From positions 6,386,001 to 6,450,000 of the forward strand of contig JANJXV010000013.1 of assembly GCA_024803745.1 (NCBI GenBank): a stretch of 64,000 nucleotides of DNA, given 5' to 3'. The notes under the pieces were generated by a model that had not been told where the DNA came from, searched no databases, and saw only the letters and a program-made list of their open reading frames with translations. Positions within the stretch are counted from its first letter, which is position 1, and each line of letters opens with the position of its first letter. This stretch comes from Megascapheus bottae (Eukaryota; Chordata; Mammalia; Rodentia; Geomyidae). Shown here piece after piece: positions 11,403-22,770 of the stretch. Both the position numbers and the translations under genes were made by a program.

Positions 11403-12680
11403 CCATTTTTAATTGTGATTAATAGAAGGGTTACATTATATTCACCAGCTAGAAGGTGCATAACTTCACAAACATTGATACCCTTTCTTATGACGTAGTC
11501 CCCATTTCCCTCCCACCCTCCCCCCACTTATCTTGATTTCCCCCTTTCCCTATCCAATATCAAATAACCAATTGAGCACATATAAAATATATTAGATAAC
11601 AAAGTGAAATATTGTAACAATATGAGATAACCAAGGGATGGCAAAAGAGATGAGAGATAACATAGTACATTAAGGACAACAGTCATTCATTATGTGGTTT
11701 TCGTTTCCTTATCCTGGAGGTCCTTACATTTAGTGTCATACTATTTGGCCTAATGTCTCTAGATTTTGTTCTATTGTAAATCTCTGCTAGGAGAGCCCAA
11801 GGTTTCTATTGATTATGACAAATGAGGGAGACTATTGGGCCCATGTTCCTTTGAGTCTGGTTTACTTCACTTAATATGATTTTTTTCTAGGTCTTTCCAT
11901 TTTCTTACAAATGGGGCGATGTCATTCTTTCTGACAGCAGCATAGAATTCCATTGTGAATAATACCACATCTTCTTGATCCAATCATCTACTGAGGGACA
12001 TCTGAGTTGGTTCCCTATCTTTGCTATGGTAAATAGTGCTGCAACAAACATCGTGTGATAGTGGCTTTAGTATGTTCTTGTTTCTGGACTATTGGGTAAA
12101 TGCCAAGTAGTAGAATTGCTGGGTCATAGGAGAGCTCTATGTTTAGTCTTTGGAGGAACCTCCATACTGCTTTCCATAGTGGTTGAATGATACACTCCCA
12201 CCAGCAGTGCAGTAGTGATCCCTCCTGGCCACATCCCCACCAGCATTTGTTGTTATTAGATTTCTTGATCCTGGCCATTCTAACTGGAGTGAGGTGGAAT
12301 CTCAGAGTTGTTTTGATTTGCATTTCTTTTATGGCTAGAGATGTCAAGCATTTCTTCATGTGTCTATAGGTCATTCTTATTTCTTCTTCAGAGAAGTCTC
12401 TCTTTAAGTCTTTGGCCCATCTTTTAATGGGATAGGTGCTTTTTTGAAGATTTGTTTTGGAGAGATTCAATTTTTTGAGCTGTTGATATGTTTTAGATAT
12501 GAAGCCTTTGTCTGTTGTATGTTTAGTGAAGATCTTCTCCCACTCTGTGGGCTTTCTATTTAACTGCTAATTGTGTCCTTTGCTATGCAGAAGCTCTGCA
12601 ATTTAATTCAGTCTCATTTGTCCAAACTTTCTTTACTTTGTTGTGTTTCTAGGTCTTTATTAAGAAAGTTTTGATCTCTG
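11403..12680 (-). mobile_element. L1, longest young-type copy (3' UTR plus C-terminal ORF2)
   Basis: The 3' UTR occupies about 11,403-11,890 and decayed ORF2 the rest. A minus-strand open frame (12,470-12,024, 148 codons) shows the ORF2 C-terminal region: [19 protein letters not shown], then the C-x3-C-x7-H-x4-C pattern (CWWGCG...HCWWEC), then YDPAILLLGIYP. A frameshift near 12,050 takes the frame to an early stop, while the next conserved segment (11,920-12,040) lies in another frame. The 5' part of L1 is absent, so this is a dead, 5'-truncated insertion. Confidence 0.9.
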
Positions 12681-12733
12681 CCAAGGTGGCCTACACACTC
12701 AACAATTCTTGTGTTCTGTCTTTCACACACTTG

Positions 12734-12773
12734 TGGTTGTCTGTCTGTCTGTCTGTCTATCTCTTTCTCTCTC
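12734..12773. repeat. (TGTC)n and pyrimidine tract
   Basis: About six TGTC units grading into TCTC-rich sequence. Confidence 0.85.
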
Positions 12774-12973
12774 ATAGTGTGCCTGCTTAGGACATCTCTT
12801 TCTCATCCAGCTTTTCTACTTATTTATTCTTGAATTTATTTTAAAATGTCTATTTATTAGGGTCTTATCATGGGCAGAAATATTATGAAAAGTCTGGCTC
12901 TAGGTAGATAAGCAGGAACACTTTTCCATGAAAGAAGATAGTCCCTTCAATAGGGGATTTATTAATTCAATGT

Positions 12974-13066
12974 TGGTGGGGGAGGGGCAGAGAGAGGAAA
13001 AGGGAGACAGAGAGACATAGAGACTAAGACAAAAAGGTGCGGGGGGGAGGGGAGAGGGAGAGAGTT
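12974..13066. repeat. purine-rich low-complexity tract
   Basis: G/A-rich on the plus strand (GGTGGGGGAGGGGCAGAGAG start), with a 7-base G run near 13,041. No coding meaning. Confidence 0.85.
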
Positions 13067-13739
13067 GCTTAGGAAAGGATTATAAATGAAAACACAGTGC
13101 TCTTAAAAACTCATTCAGATTGTACCTAAGGACATTTTCAGGATTGTATAATTCTCTCGATACTTATTGCCTGGTAAATCATGTCCACTTTTGCAAAATC
13201 AACACATTTTCATGACCGTAAGGCCTACTGAGTCTAATGTTGCATAACCCATAAAGGTGACAGAATATGCCCAGGGAAACAGTAAAAAAATGTGAAAAGT
13301 CATTATTAAAATGCTCATGACTCACTTGTCTGGAAAGAAGGAACTACACAGAGGCTGGATAAGGGAGAAGTGGAAAACCTGCAGAAAAGGAGGCAGTGAT
13401 GAGTAGCTGATATGAATCCTTCTACTATGACTTGGTTCATAAAGATACCCTAGGACCAGAGTAGATATAAACATTTGAGCAAAATGTTGTTTTCATGGTT
13501 TATCTCAAGAAGATGCATAACCTCAGCGATTCATGGAGAGCGCTATTATGATCAGTAAAAACGAACATGCTGAATTTGAGTACCTGTCAGGGGACAACGG
13601 AATTGCTTTTGCTGAATGTGATCTGGATGCATGTGCTTGGTCAGTGACTCAGCCTTAGTGATATGAACTTTAGCAGGTGAGTGACCATCTGGGGACACTT
13701 GGGACTGCAGACAGAGAAAGTTTAAAAAAAAAACCAAGT
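13067..13739. other. unique non-coding sequence
   Basis: No gene or assignable repeat seen. Confidence 0.4.
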
Positions 13740-13985
13740 TATTTATTTATTATTGATATTATCTTTAAGTACAAAGTTTTAATTCATCATATCAGTTTAT
13801 GAGAACAATGCATCTTCATCCGTACTGTACCTTACGCCATTCTTCTCCCACTCCTCACCTCACCCCTACCCTCAAGTTACCTAGTTATACTTTTCCCATA
13901 TATACAATGAATATTACAACTGTATGACCTATCTGTTTTCTCTTCATTGTCTTCCCTCCTTTCCTTGACCTTCCTCCTCCTGAGA
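13740..13985 (-). mobile_element. older L1 3' UTR fragment
   Basis: ATTATCTTTAAGTACAAAG, AACAATGCATCTTCATCC, a C/T-rich block and CTCAAGTTACCTAGTTATAC match the order seen in the copies at 7100 and 8047. Right limit uncertain. Confidence 0.6.
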
Positions 13986-15267
13986 TTACAACTTCCAGCT
14001 TCCTAGTATTTATTGTTACACTACAACTTAGCTGTTTGAGGGAGTTATATGTTTATGCATATGTAGGTAGATCCTGTGTATGTTCTTATATATATGCTCA
14101 TAATTTAGCTCTAACGTCCAGATATGAGAGAAAAATGTGCTCTGTGCAGAAGACTTAGATTTGAATACCAGTTTCTAATGGCATGATGACCTTTGGTAAT
14201 TTGTTACTTTTCTGTATTGCGAATTCCTTATTCCTGTGAGAAGAGCCATATCTGTCAGTTTTAGAACAAGATTTAAATGAACACATTCTACTGTTGGCAG
14301 TTAATTCAAGGTGCCAATTGTCAGAGATGGTAAATCCCGCATGGAAGAGGCCAATGGGTGTTTAAAGATGGTAGTGTCTCACAAGGTCACCAGCCACCGA
14401 TGTGTCTGGTGTGGTTTTATTCACCATCTGATTGTACCCCATCTGAATGGGCCCTGTGTGTCTTCCATCTTGCATTTTTATGTCTACTCTGAGGAAAATG
14501 CTTCCAATCCTTTGAAAATCTAAAGTTGTTATAAAAATGCTGAACACTAGCCTTCAGAACTCCCCAAATCCATAAAGCCATATTATTAAAATGACAGGAA
14601 GCCTTTATCCAGTAGGTGGGAGCATTAATGTATAAGAATTGGAGCAGAGGGAACGCCCACCTCTGTGACTCCTCCACGATGACAATTTTGATGTTCCAGG
14701 TGTAGGAACAGAAACATGGCTTCCTCACCAGGCAATTATTATTGTTTTGGTTGTTATTATCTTAATGTAATGATCCTCAACTAACATGTAGGATTTTAAT
14801 AGTGACTTAGAAAAGCAGCCTGTGATTTTTGGTAGTGATTCAGGGCTGTTTTTGACAGTGCTTTGTCATGAATCTTGCCCTGCCATGTGTTTCTTCTCCT
14901 GAGTAGCTCCCATGGGATCTGTCAAAACCAGGGACAATGACAGATTAGAAAGCAACATATCATTTGTTCTTAACTGTGTAAGCATCTGATTGTTTGATAT
15001 CAGCATTGGTCCAGACTAGGTATGGAACTGTTGAGTTTGGCCAAGTCCAGAGCCAGGCATTCATCAATCCTTTGCTGGCTACCTGGACAAAGCAAACTCT
15101 TGTACTGGAACATTGTTTGGCTCTTCAATATAAAATATACCCCACACCTGTTCCTTTCTTACCATTTCCATGGCAGACAAACTCCTCTTTGGAGAAATGA
15201 TGATTAACTTTCCTTACTGGTTTCTCTCCTTTCAATCTTACTTTTCTATAGTCTATTGTCTAGTGGC
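13986..15267. other. unique non-coding sequence
   Basis: About 1.3 kb without an assignable repeat. A minus-strand frame of 103 codons (14,417-14,728) has no domain I recognise and overlaps another frame; I treat it as chance. Confidence 0.4.
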
Positions 15268-15621
15268 TCCTAGAATTTCTTCTCCTTTCTTTCTTTCCTT
15301 CTTTCTCTTCTTCCTTCCTTCCTTCCTTCCTTCCTTCCTTCCTTCCTTCCTTCCTTCCTTCCTTCCTTCCTTCCTTCCTTCCTTCCTTCCTTCCTTCCTT
15401 CCTTCCTTCTTTCCTTTTCCTTGCCAACCCTGAGGCTTGAATTCAGGGCTTGAGCACTGTCCTTGGGCTTTCTCAAGGCCAGAGCTCTACCTCTTGAGTC
15501 AGAGCACCATTTCTGGCTTTTTCTAGGTGTGTGGTACTGAGGAATCGAACTTGAGTCTTCGTGTATGCCAGGCAAGCATTCTACCACTAAGCCAAACTCT
15601 CGGCCCCAGTTCCTAGAATTT
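15268..15621 (-). mobile_element. IDL-Geo SINE with (TTCC)n-expanded tail
   Basis: The SINE body is 15,421-15,606 in reverse (GCCAACCCTGAGGCTTGAAT ... GCCAAACTCTCGGCCCC). Its tail side is a roughly 100-bp TTCC array. TCCTAGAATTT occurs exactly at 15,268-15,278 and 15,611-15,621, enclosing body and array together, so the array belongs to the inserted element. Confidence 0.92.
15311..15412. repeat. (CTTC)n microsatellite
   Basis: About 25 near-perfect TTCC units, flanked left by CTTT/TTCC degenerate units. In other frames it translates as repetitive PSFL or KEGR peptides, which are artefacts. Confidence 0.97.
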
Positions 15622-15800
15622 AAAGTTAAGATGAATGTTGGTTCACATTGTTTTTGCTCAACGCTTCCAGTGAAGTTTCTTTTGCCCTGAATAAAATTTA
15701 GATTCTTTACAAAAGCGTACAACACCCTCCATCTTTTAGACCCTGCCAGCTCCTCTCTGATCTATACCTAGTATTATTGTTTTTAAAGTATTACAAAAAA

Positions 15801-15985
15801 TAATTTTATTATCTTCAAGTAGTTGTACAAGGGAGTTACCATTCAACAAAGTGGTTTATGAATACAATGCATCTTGATTAATGTCACTCATCCTTCCTAA
15901 CCCATCCCTTTCCTGCCTTTTCTTAGTTTTTTAAGATATGGCATTGATTTTCTTTTTTACTGCATTCTCACCAACTTGCTACTTT
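15801..15985 (-). mobile_element. older L1 3' UTR fragment
   Basis: TTATTATCTTCAAGTAGTTG, CAATGCATCTTGATTAATGT and a CCTTTTCTTAGTTTTTTAAG end resemble the copy at 19,201. Both probably derive from one older subfamily. Confidence 0.62.
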
Positions 15986-16334
15986 ACTATTCTTATCTCT
16001 TTGCTCATTTATAGCTAAAGCTTTTTGTAGCTCCAGGCCTTTGATTTGTTCTTCTCTTGGATTGGAGTTTTCTAAACCTGGATCTGTGTGGCTTTACTTC
16101 TTTACTTCATATCTCTTAGTATGTTTCTATGTTCATACTGGACTGTCTGAACCTCTCTAACAAAACACTATCGCCTATAGAAACTTCTGCTGGGCCTACT
16201 CATATCCTCTTTGCTTTCTGCAGAAGTCTTTTGCAGCTCTGTTGAGCTATTTCTTTTCTTTGCAGCAATCTGACTTTCTCACACACCTCTATCTTCCTTT
16301 AGAAAGGTTTCCTCAAGCTATAAAACTTTGCTTG
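15986..16334. other. unique or unassigned non-coding
   Basis: No gene seen. Parts may be decayed L1 continuous with the next element, but I cannot align them. Confidence 0.35.
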
Positions 16335-16735
16335 GTTTTGATCAGAGTGGACTAGAATGACAAGAGTTAGTACCCTTATTTCCTTGTGAATTTTGGATGT
16401 TAGCCCTTTGTTAGATGGATAATTTGCAAATATTTTCTTCTAATCCACAAATTGTTTCCTTTCTCTGTTGAGTTCTTCTTTTGTTATTCAGAAGCTTTTT
16501 GCTTTGATGCAACTCCATTTTGTCTACTTTCATGTCCATGTGTGTGTTTTGGAGTTATGTCCAAAATCAAACATGATTACATAAATATGGCATGTATGCA
16601 TAGAAAAATACTATATAGCCAGGAAAAGAAGAACATCCTATTTACAAGAACATAATTAAACCTAGAGTACATTAGATTACATAAAATAGACAAATACTGC
16701 ATGAAATTGCCCATATATGAAATTTAAAAATCTTA
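16335..16735 (+). mobile_element. ancient L1 with inverted 5' part
   Basis: 16,335-16,562 is ORF2 in reverse (GTTAGCCCTTTGTTAGATGG, TTGCAAATATTTTCTTC, CAGAAGCTTTTTGCTTTGA). 16,563-16,735 is the ORF2 C-terminus and 3' UTR start in the forward direction (AAAATACTATATAGCCAGGA, AATAGACAAATACTGCATGA). The inner end of the reversed block is its 5'-most L1 sequence, the order expected from twin priming. Both parts are highly diverged. Confidence 0.72.
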
Positions 16736-17009
16736 CCCCTTATTATGGATTTCTTTGTTTGGTGGAATTAGCAAAGATGTCGATCAAAAACGATAAAATT
16801 ACAGTTAGACAAAGGGAATAAAATAAAAATTTACATTATAATATGAGACTATTAAATAATACATTAATGAAAATATTGAGAGTGGATATAAAATATTCTC
16901 ACCACCCAAATAACTGTGTGAGATAATGCATAGTTTAATTAGCTAGATTTAGTTGTTTTGTGGATAGAATCCTAGTTACCCTAACTAACTTGAGTTCTGT
17001 TTACTAACT

Positions 17010-17125
17010 TTTGTGTTCTTCAAACTTGTAAGCTGCATGAGGACCATAGTTTGATTATTATCATATCTTTTGTGTTTTGCAAAAAACCTGATTCATAGTA
17101 GGCTCTCATTAAATCATTTTTTTAG
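17010..17125 (+). mobile_element. L2 LINE 3' end
   Basis: Matches the L2 tail: AAACTTGTAAGCTGCATGAG, then CTGATTCATAGTAGGCTCTC and ATTAAATCATT. Ancient, diverged. Confidence 0.7.
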
Positions 17126-18348
17126 TGACCAATTAAAGAATAAGTTGAGAATCCTGTTATTCCAGTCTTTCAATTGTTTTGCTCCAAGTTTCAATAAGGG
17201 CATTAAAAACTGGCAAAGTAGTCTGAGTTCAATGTTTTTAGCCTGGTGAATGAGTTTTTAGCATGTTAGTTTTTTCCCTTATCATTATTGTACTTCACCA
17301 CTTCTGCATTATGAATACATGCAAAATATTGTATTATGTTTTATCTACCTCATAATTTTAATGACTGTAATTACTCAGAAAGATAGGTTTAATTATTCAT
17401 CATCTAAAAACATGAAAGTTAAGGTTATTCTGATTTTACCCATGGTAGAATTAGGGCATAACCCCCAATTTATTTGACTTGAATATCTATACCTTTCTTT
17501 ATATATCCTACAGTTCAGGCAAGTAATATACTGAGAAGTTGTAATTTATTTTAGCTATGGTTTAAGTCAATTCTAAAGTGTAAATAACCCCAAAGGAAAG
17601 AGATGGCATATGCCAGGTCCCAGGAGACACAAAATAGTAGGTGTTAAAAGAAAGTAGAATTCTATAAACTGGTGTTTCATCGATTCAGGTAGAGTGGATT
17701 TTTATGCCAGGGTTAATACTATTCAGTTTACTGCTTTAGTGAGAAGATGAAAAGAAATGCAGACAACTGCTAAGTTTGGAATGCTGCAGTAGACTGATGT
17801 ATTAATAGCTCCTAGTTAAAATCCTATACCATGGCATTGTCAAATATGTCTCATAAATACATTTGTGATGGCAGAATAGTAGACAAAATTGTATTACTTG
17901 TGAATCTGGGCAGAATGCTACATATTTCATTTCTAGAAAAAATTATTTCTTATAATTAATTTTAAACATCCATGATGACATGGAGTTGCTCTCATTTTTC
18001 TCTTTCAAATTAAAATAAGGTATGGTTTATGGAATAAATGTAATGCATTTGAACAAGCAATCTTCCCTTTTTACATGTTGAATAGTATTTAAAGAGCATG
18101 CTAAAGAAATTTAAATTAATTTTTGAGTTTGCTTATTTACCAAACCAATTTCAAGTTTAATAGAAGATAAAAATGTATCTCAAGATTCAAGATTCCTAAA
18201 CAGATCAGTATTTTAATACAGAATCAAAAGAAAATAAATTAATTTCATTTTTATTGCCTTCATTTAAGAGATCAAATGGAAAGGTTGACAGCCAGTAGAT
18301 AACCATGCTTGGCTCTGGCTTGCCCTTGATAAGTATAATCTTGAACAA
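17126..18348. other. unique non-coding, AT-rich
   Basis: About 1.2 kb with no gene and no repeat I can assign. Confidence 0.4.
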
Positions 18349-18425
18349 GTTTTGGTTTCTTTTCTTTTCCTCTCCCTCTCCCTCTCCCTCTCCCTCTCCC
18401 TCTCCCTCTCCCTCTCCCTCTCCCT

Positions 18426-18504
<79 letters not shown>

Positions 18505-18757
18505 TCTTTTTTCTGTCAGTCATGGGACTTGAAACCTGAGTCTGAGGGTTGTCCCTGAGCTCTTTAGCTCAAGGCTAGCACTCTACCACTTGAGCCACTG
18601 CACCACTTCCAGTTTTCTGGTGGTTAATTGGAGATAAGAATCTCATGGACTTTTGTGGCTGGGCTGGCTTTGAACCACAATCCTCAGATCTCAGTGTCTT
18701 GAGTAGCTAGGATTACAGGCACGAGCCACAGGCACCTGGTGAGGGTTTTGATTTCTT
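18349..18757 (-). mobile_element. composite SINE with CT-array tail and target-site duplication
   Basis: The SINE body (about 18,510-18,744, reversed) has GAGCTCTTTAGCTCAAGGCT, CTACCACTTGAGCCACTGCA, TGGTGGTTAATTGGAGATAA and a complete 7SL head (GAGTAGCTAGGATTACAGGC). The CT array (18,368-18,509) sits on its tail side. GTTTTGGTTTCTT (18,349-18,361) and GTTTTGATTTCTT (18,745-18,757) flank body plus array. Confidence 0.88.
18368..18509. repeat. (CTCCCT)n followed by (CT)n
   Basis: About 70 bp of hexameric CTCCCT then about 70 bp of CT, a perfect polypyrimidine tract on the plus strand. The two unit types show stepwise expansion from one tail. Confidence 0.97.
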
Positions 18758-19200
18758 CAGCTAAGATAAAATTGCATTTTTTTCAAAATTGAAATCTTGC
18801 ATTTTTAACATTGGGTCACTTTATGTTATAGAGATGCATTAGATTATTGATTTAGTAGTGAAAGAGGAAAATTTGATAAGTGTAATGTTAATTCAATCTC
18901 TGCCAATCTAACTTCTTAGAGGAATGAGCCTATATTTTGGAGCTGGGAACCCCAATTGAAATCATAACGACTGCTTGCTATTTGATTGATGTTTAGCCAA
19001 AGCCTCACAGCTCTAGATTGGGGATTATAATATACATTCTAATTCCCACTAAGGGAATATTATGGAAGTATTTTAGGATGGAACTTTATAAAGAACTTTA
19101 CAAAAGTGATACTTAAGATGTTGATGTAAAGCACTGGTTTTGATTAACAGGAGTGATGTAGAAGGAAAATAGCACCCCAGGCTCTGCCTTCATTTCTTAA
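18758..19200. other. unique non-coding sequence
   Basis: No gene or repeat recognised. Confidence 0.4.
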
Positions 19201-19405
19201 TTTTTAAAAATGTATTATCTTTAAGTAGTTATACAAAGGAGTTGCAATTCAGCATAGTATCTTATGAAAACAATGTGTTTTGGTCCCTCATTCCTTTGAA
19301 CATTCTCACCTCTCCCTCCAAGCTTCCTTTTTCCTCCTTTTCTTAATGTTTTTTAGGATATGTTTTGAGTTTTAACTGCATTTTCCTCTCTGTCTATTCC
19401 CCTCC
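19201..19405 (-). mobile_element. older L1 3' UTR fragment
   Basis: TATTATCTTTAAGTAGTTAT, GTTGCAATTCAGCATAGTAT and a CCTTTTCTTAATGTTTTTTA end match the copy at 15,801 in order. Confidence 0.62.
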
Positions 19406-19420
19406 TTTTGACCCTACGCA

Positions 19421-19927
19421 TGTCAGGCTCTTTTTTTTTTGCCAGGGGTGGGAGTGGGAAATAGGCTTGAACTCAGGGCTTAGGCACTGTGCCCGAGCTT
19501 TTTTGCTCAAGGCTGGTGCTCTACCATTTTGAAACATAGCTCCACTCCCGGTTTTCTGGCGGTAATTGGAGAGTCTCACAGGATTAAGCTGGGCAGAGTG
19601 TCTTACACCTGTAATGCTGGTTACTCAGAAGGCTGAGATCTGAAGATCATGGTTCAAAGCCAGCTTGTGCACTAAAAGTCCATGAGACTCTTATCAACAA
19701 TTAACCACCAAAAAAACAGAAGTGGCACTATTGCTCAAGGGGTAAGGTGGTAGCCTTGAGCTGAAGAGCTCAGGGACAACACCCAGGCCTAGAGTTCAAG
19801 ACCCATAATGACAAAAATAGAAAAAAGAGTCTCACAGGTTTTCTTGCTTCTGGTGGCTTTGAACCACAATTCTCAGATCTCAGCCTCTTGAGTCACTAGG
19901 ATTACGGGCACACCTGGCTTGTCAGGC
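19421..19927 (-). mobile_element. composite SINE (host), interrupted by another SINE
   Basis: The left part (19,429-19,569) is the reversed tail and middle; the right part (19,839-19,919) is the reversed 7SL head ending ATTACGGGCACACCTGG. TGTCAGGC flanks the whole (19,421-19,428 and 19,920-19,927). The copy between is a later insertion. Confidence 0.85.
19570..19838 (+). mobile_element. composite SINE nested inside the host SINE
   Basis: Element 19,583-19,825: head (AAGCTGGGCAGAGTGTCTTA), middle and ID-like tail ending GTTCAAGACCC and an A-rich tract. AGAGTCTCACAGG occurs exactly at 19,570-19,582 and 19,826-19,838, both host-derived, proving insertion into the older SINE. Confidence 0.93.
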
Positions 19928-20149
19928 AGTGTTTGAAAAGATGGTTTAAATTTCCAAATTAATATACAACTCAGTGAAGTTGCTACTTCTCTCATAGGAG
20001 GACACATTAAAATCACAGAAAACAACGTTCTGTTGTATGTTGGTAAAAACGAAGAACAGTGTCTTTAAAATTGTTTGAAAAATATGCAATTAGAAAACTT
20101 TAGATAAAACCTTATGGAATTATTATGTTACTCACTTTCCTGATGCTTT

Positions 20150-20310
20150 CTTATTTGATTTCTACAGTGAGCCTATGAAGTCAGTGTATTTCCCTTCATA
20201 ACATGATAAAGCTTTAAAAAGTTGAATAACTTGTCCATACGGGCTAAGAGTACAATTCTGATTTTGACTTGTTTTAAGGAGCCTGAAACTCATTCTTCTC
20301 CTTATCCTCT
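20150..20310 (-). mobile_element. MIR fragment, diverged
   Basis: Weak reversed-MIR pattern: GTGAGCCTATGAAGTCAGTG, then AAAAAGTTGAATAACTTGTC. Low identity. Confidence 0.5.
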
Positions 20311-21052
20311 TTGCCCCCATGTTAAAGATAAAGTAATTCTTCTTATTATAAATTAAGTTCCAACCTGAATTACGTGAGACTTCTGAGACTTCCCAAAACC
20401 TCTCTTGATTTAAGTTCTATTCTAATTTTGAAAGACTTCAAAGAGTCTTTGTATAATGGTAGTGACACATGAATAAATTGGTTTAAAAATCCAATGAACA
20501 AAGCAAATTGAAAACAAGCAACACATGAGTTCAGAGTAATAGAGGGAAAATTAATTTCCTACTACGATATGCACACATGCTTTAATATATAAATATGGGT
20601 TATATTATATATGCTTGCATTTATATGCTAATTTTTAAAATGAAAATCCTTATCTAGAGAGAGCTAAAGATTCAGAACTAGTAGATAGAGATATAACGAT
20701 TAATTGAAATTGGTTAAAAGACGACTGGAATGGGCAATGATATTTTGAATATCAGGCTCCACAAAATTAATTTCAAGACTTTGTCCATCCAGGCTAAAAT
20801 GAAGTATAGAGGGGATGCATTTAAAAATAAATATCCACATGAATAGATTTACATATCTACCATATATATATATATAGCATCATGCATATTATCTTATATA
20901 CTCTGCAAGACAAATCTGCAAATCATATTTTACAATTTCTGTTACCAAAATGGGAACTTAGCCTCTAACTATACCTAACTACTGAGATCCTATGGCCATA
21001 AAAGTAACCTTTAATTAGGGCCAATTCTTTTAGTTACAAGGTAAGGGAATAC
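20311..21052. other. unique non-coding, AT-rich
   Basis: No gene. A short TA run at about 20,862-20,876. Confidence 0.4.
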
Positions 21053-21302
21053 AAAGTCTTCGAAAGCTGGGCATGGTGTGGCTCACGCCTGTAATTTTAG
21101 TTACTCAGGAGGCTGAGATCTGAGGATTGCGGTTCAAAGCCAGCCTGGAAACTAAAGTCCATGAGACTCTTGTCTCCAATTAACAACTTGGAAATGGGAA
21201 GTGGGACTGTAGCTCAGGAGGTATTTCTGAAGAGCTCAGGGACAATGCTCAGGCTCAAAGTTCAAGCCCCATGACCAACAACAAAAAAATAAAGTCTTTG
21301 AA
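21053..21302 (+). mobile_element. composite SINE, best-preserved head
   Basis: Element 21,065-21,290. The head AGCTGGGCATGGTGTGGCTC, then ACGCCTGTAATTTTAGTTAC and AGGAGGCTGAGATCTGAGGA, is clearly 7SL/B1/Alu-like. The ID-like tail ends GTTCAAGCCCCATGACC plus an A-rich run. AAAGTCTTCGAA and AAAGTCTTTGAA (21,053-21,064 and 21,291-21,302) flank it. Confidence 0.92.
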
Positions 21303-21690
21303 CTTCACGTCATCATAGACTTTTGTATCCTATAATCCTTTGTCATTGATGTCCTAATTCCTGCTCTTATTGTGGATAACATCATGCTCAGTATGGAGGA
21401 TATCTTGTATTATTTGTCTCTGCAAATACTTCACATAATAATCAATCATCAGCTTCTGACAATCTATGTGCATTCCAATACTTGTCAGAAGTAGTTTCTA
21501 AAATGCTTTCATCTTACAGTCCTAGATGAATGAGTAAAAGTTAAGGTCCTGCACATTCCACTTGGTAGAAGAAATACTGCCAACATCCTTCCTGCTTAAT
21601 GTGTATTCTCCTCTGACTTGATCTTCCTATCCAAACCCTTGCTGAACTCTGAAGGTTCTGTAGGAACACTGACTTTCTTCTTCAACTATC
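21303..21690. other. unique non-coding sequence
   Basis: No gene or repeat recognised. Confidence 0.4.
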
Positions 21691-22317
21691 TTTTTTCATA
21701 TATTTTTATTGTAATTACTAGAAGGGTTACATTATTTTCACCAGATAGTAGGTGCATTACTTCACAAACATTGATACCCTTTCTCATGTTTTGGTCCCCA
21801 TTTCCTTCCCCCCACCCCCACTTCTCATCTTACTTTCCTCCCTTTCCTATTCTATTTCAAATAACCAAATAAACATATATACAATATATCAGATGACAAG
21901 GTAAAATACTGTAACAATATGAGATAATCAAGGGACAGGCAAAGAGATGAGAGACAACATAGTATGTTAAGGACAACAATCACTCATATGGCTTTTGTTT
22001 CAATATCCTGGAGGTCCTTTCATTTAGTGTCATCCTATATGGCATTGTGTATCTAGGGTTTGCTCTATTGTAAATCTCTGCTAGGAGAGCCCAAGGTTTC
22101 TACTAATTATGACAAATGAGGAAAACCATTGAGCCTTTGATCCTCTGAGTCTGGCTTACTTCACTTAGTATGATTTTTTCCAAGTCTTTCCATTCCTTAC
22201 GAATGGGGCGGTGTCATTCTTTCTAATGATAGTATAGAATTCAATTGTGTATAAGTACCAATCATCTACTGAGGGGCGTCTAGGTTGGTTTCATATCTTC
22301 ATTATGGTAAATAATGC
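21691..22317 (-). mobile_element. L1 3' end with ORF2 C-terminus remnant
   Basis: Poly(T), family 3' UTR, then reversed ORF2 end (GTCTGGCTTACTTCACTTAG, GAATGGGGCGGTGTCATTC). A small internal deletion near 22,258 joins AGTACC to AATCATCTACTGAGG. Truncated 5' at about 22,317. Confidence 0.87.
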
Positions 22318-22587
22318 TTACAGCCTATTATAAAAAACCCTGCACATACAAAGCTAACGAAACTTTTCAAAAGTGTAGTAATCACTATATACCTCTGAGT
22401 GTCATTGCCTAGGAAAATAAGTGGCTCTATAAACATTTGATCAAGTAAATCACTGCTGTTTTTAAACATTATATTTAAAAATCCATTGAAGTATGGTGTA
22501 ACTTACTAAAATTACATTAACATATTTTACCCCAAATTCTTAAGTTATTTTAAAAAAATTAACATACGTTTATTTTAAAAAATCATT

Positions 22588-22770
22588 TTGATGGTGGGCC
22601 TGGGGTTGGAGCTCAGTGTTTTGGTGCCATCTCTGAGATTTTTTTTGGCTCAAGGCCAGTGTTCTTCTACCACTTGAGCCAAAGCTCCACTTTTGGCTTT
22701 TTGGTGGTTAGTCAGAGAGAAGAGTTTTTGGATAGCTAGGATTGTAGACTTGAGCCATTCGTACCTAGCC
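22588..22770 (-). mobile_element. composite SINE, head mostly deleted
   Basis: Reversed tail (CTACCACTTGAGCCAAAGCT, TTGGTGGTTAGTCAGAGAGA) passes abruptly to the last head bases (ATAGCTAGGATTGTAGACTT). Its final 23 bp form the start of a downstream tandem duplication. Confidence 0.8.

Noticed and set aside
12024..12470. 148-codon minus-strand open frame as a host gene
   Set aside because: It is the C-terminal part of L1 ORF2 (Cys/His motif and adjoining LINE-1 motifs), frameshifted near its end.
14417..14728. 103-codon minus frame
   Set aside because: No recognisable motif; overlapped by other frames of similar quality on both strands.
15311..15412. CRISPR-like or coding repeat array
   Set aside because: Pure tetranucleotide microsatellite without spacers; repetitive peptides are artefacts.
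18272..18558. Arg/Glu- or Ser/Leu-repeat proteins
   Set aside because: Translations of the CTCCCT/CT tract in several frames.
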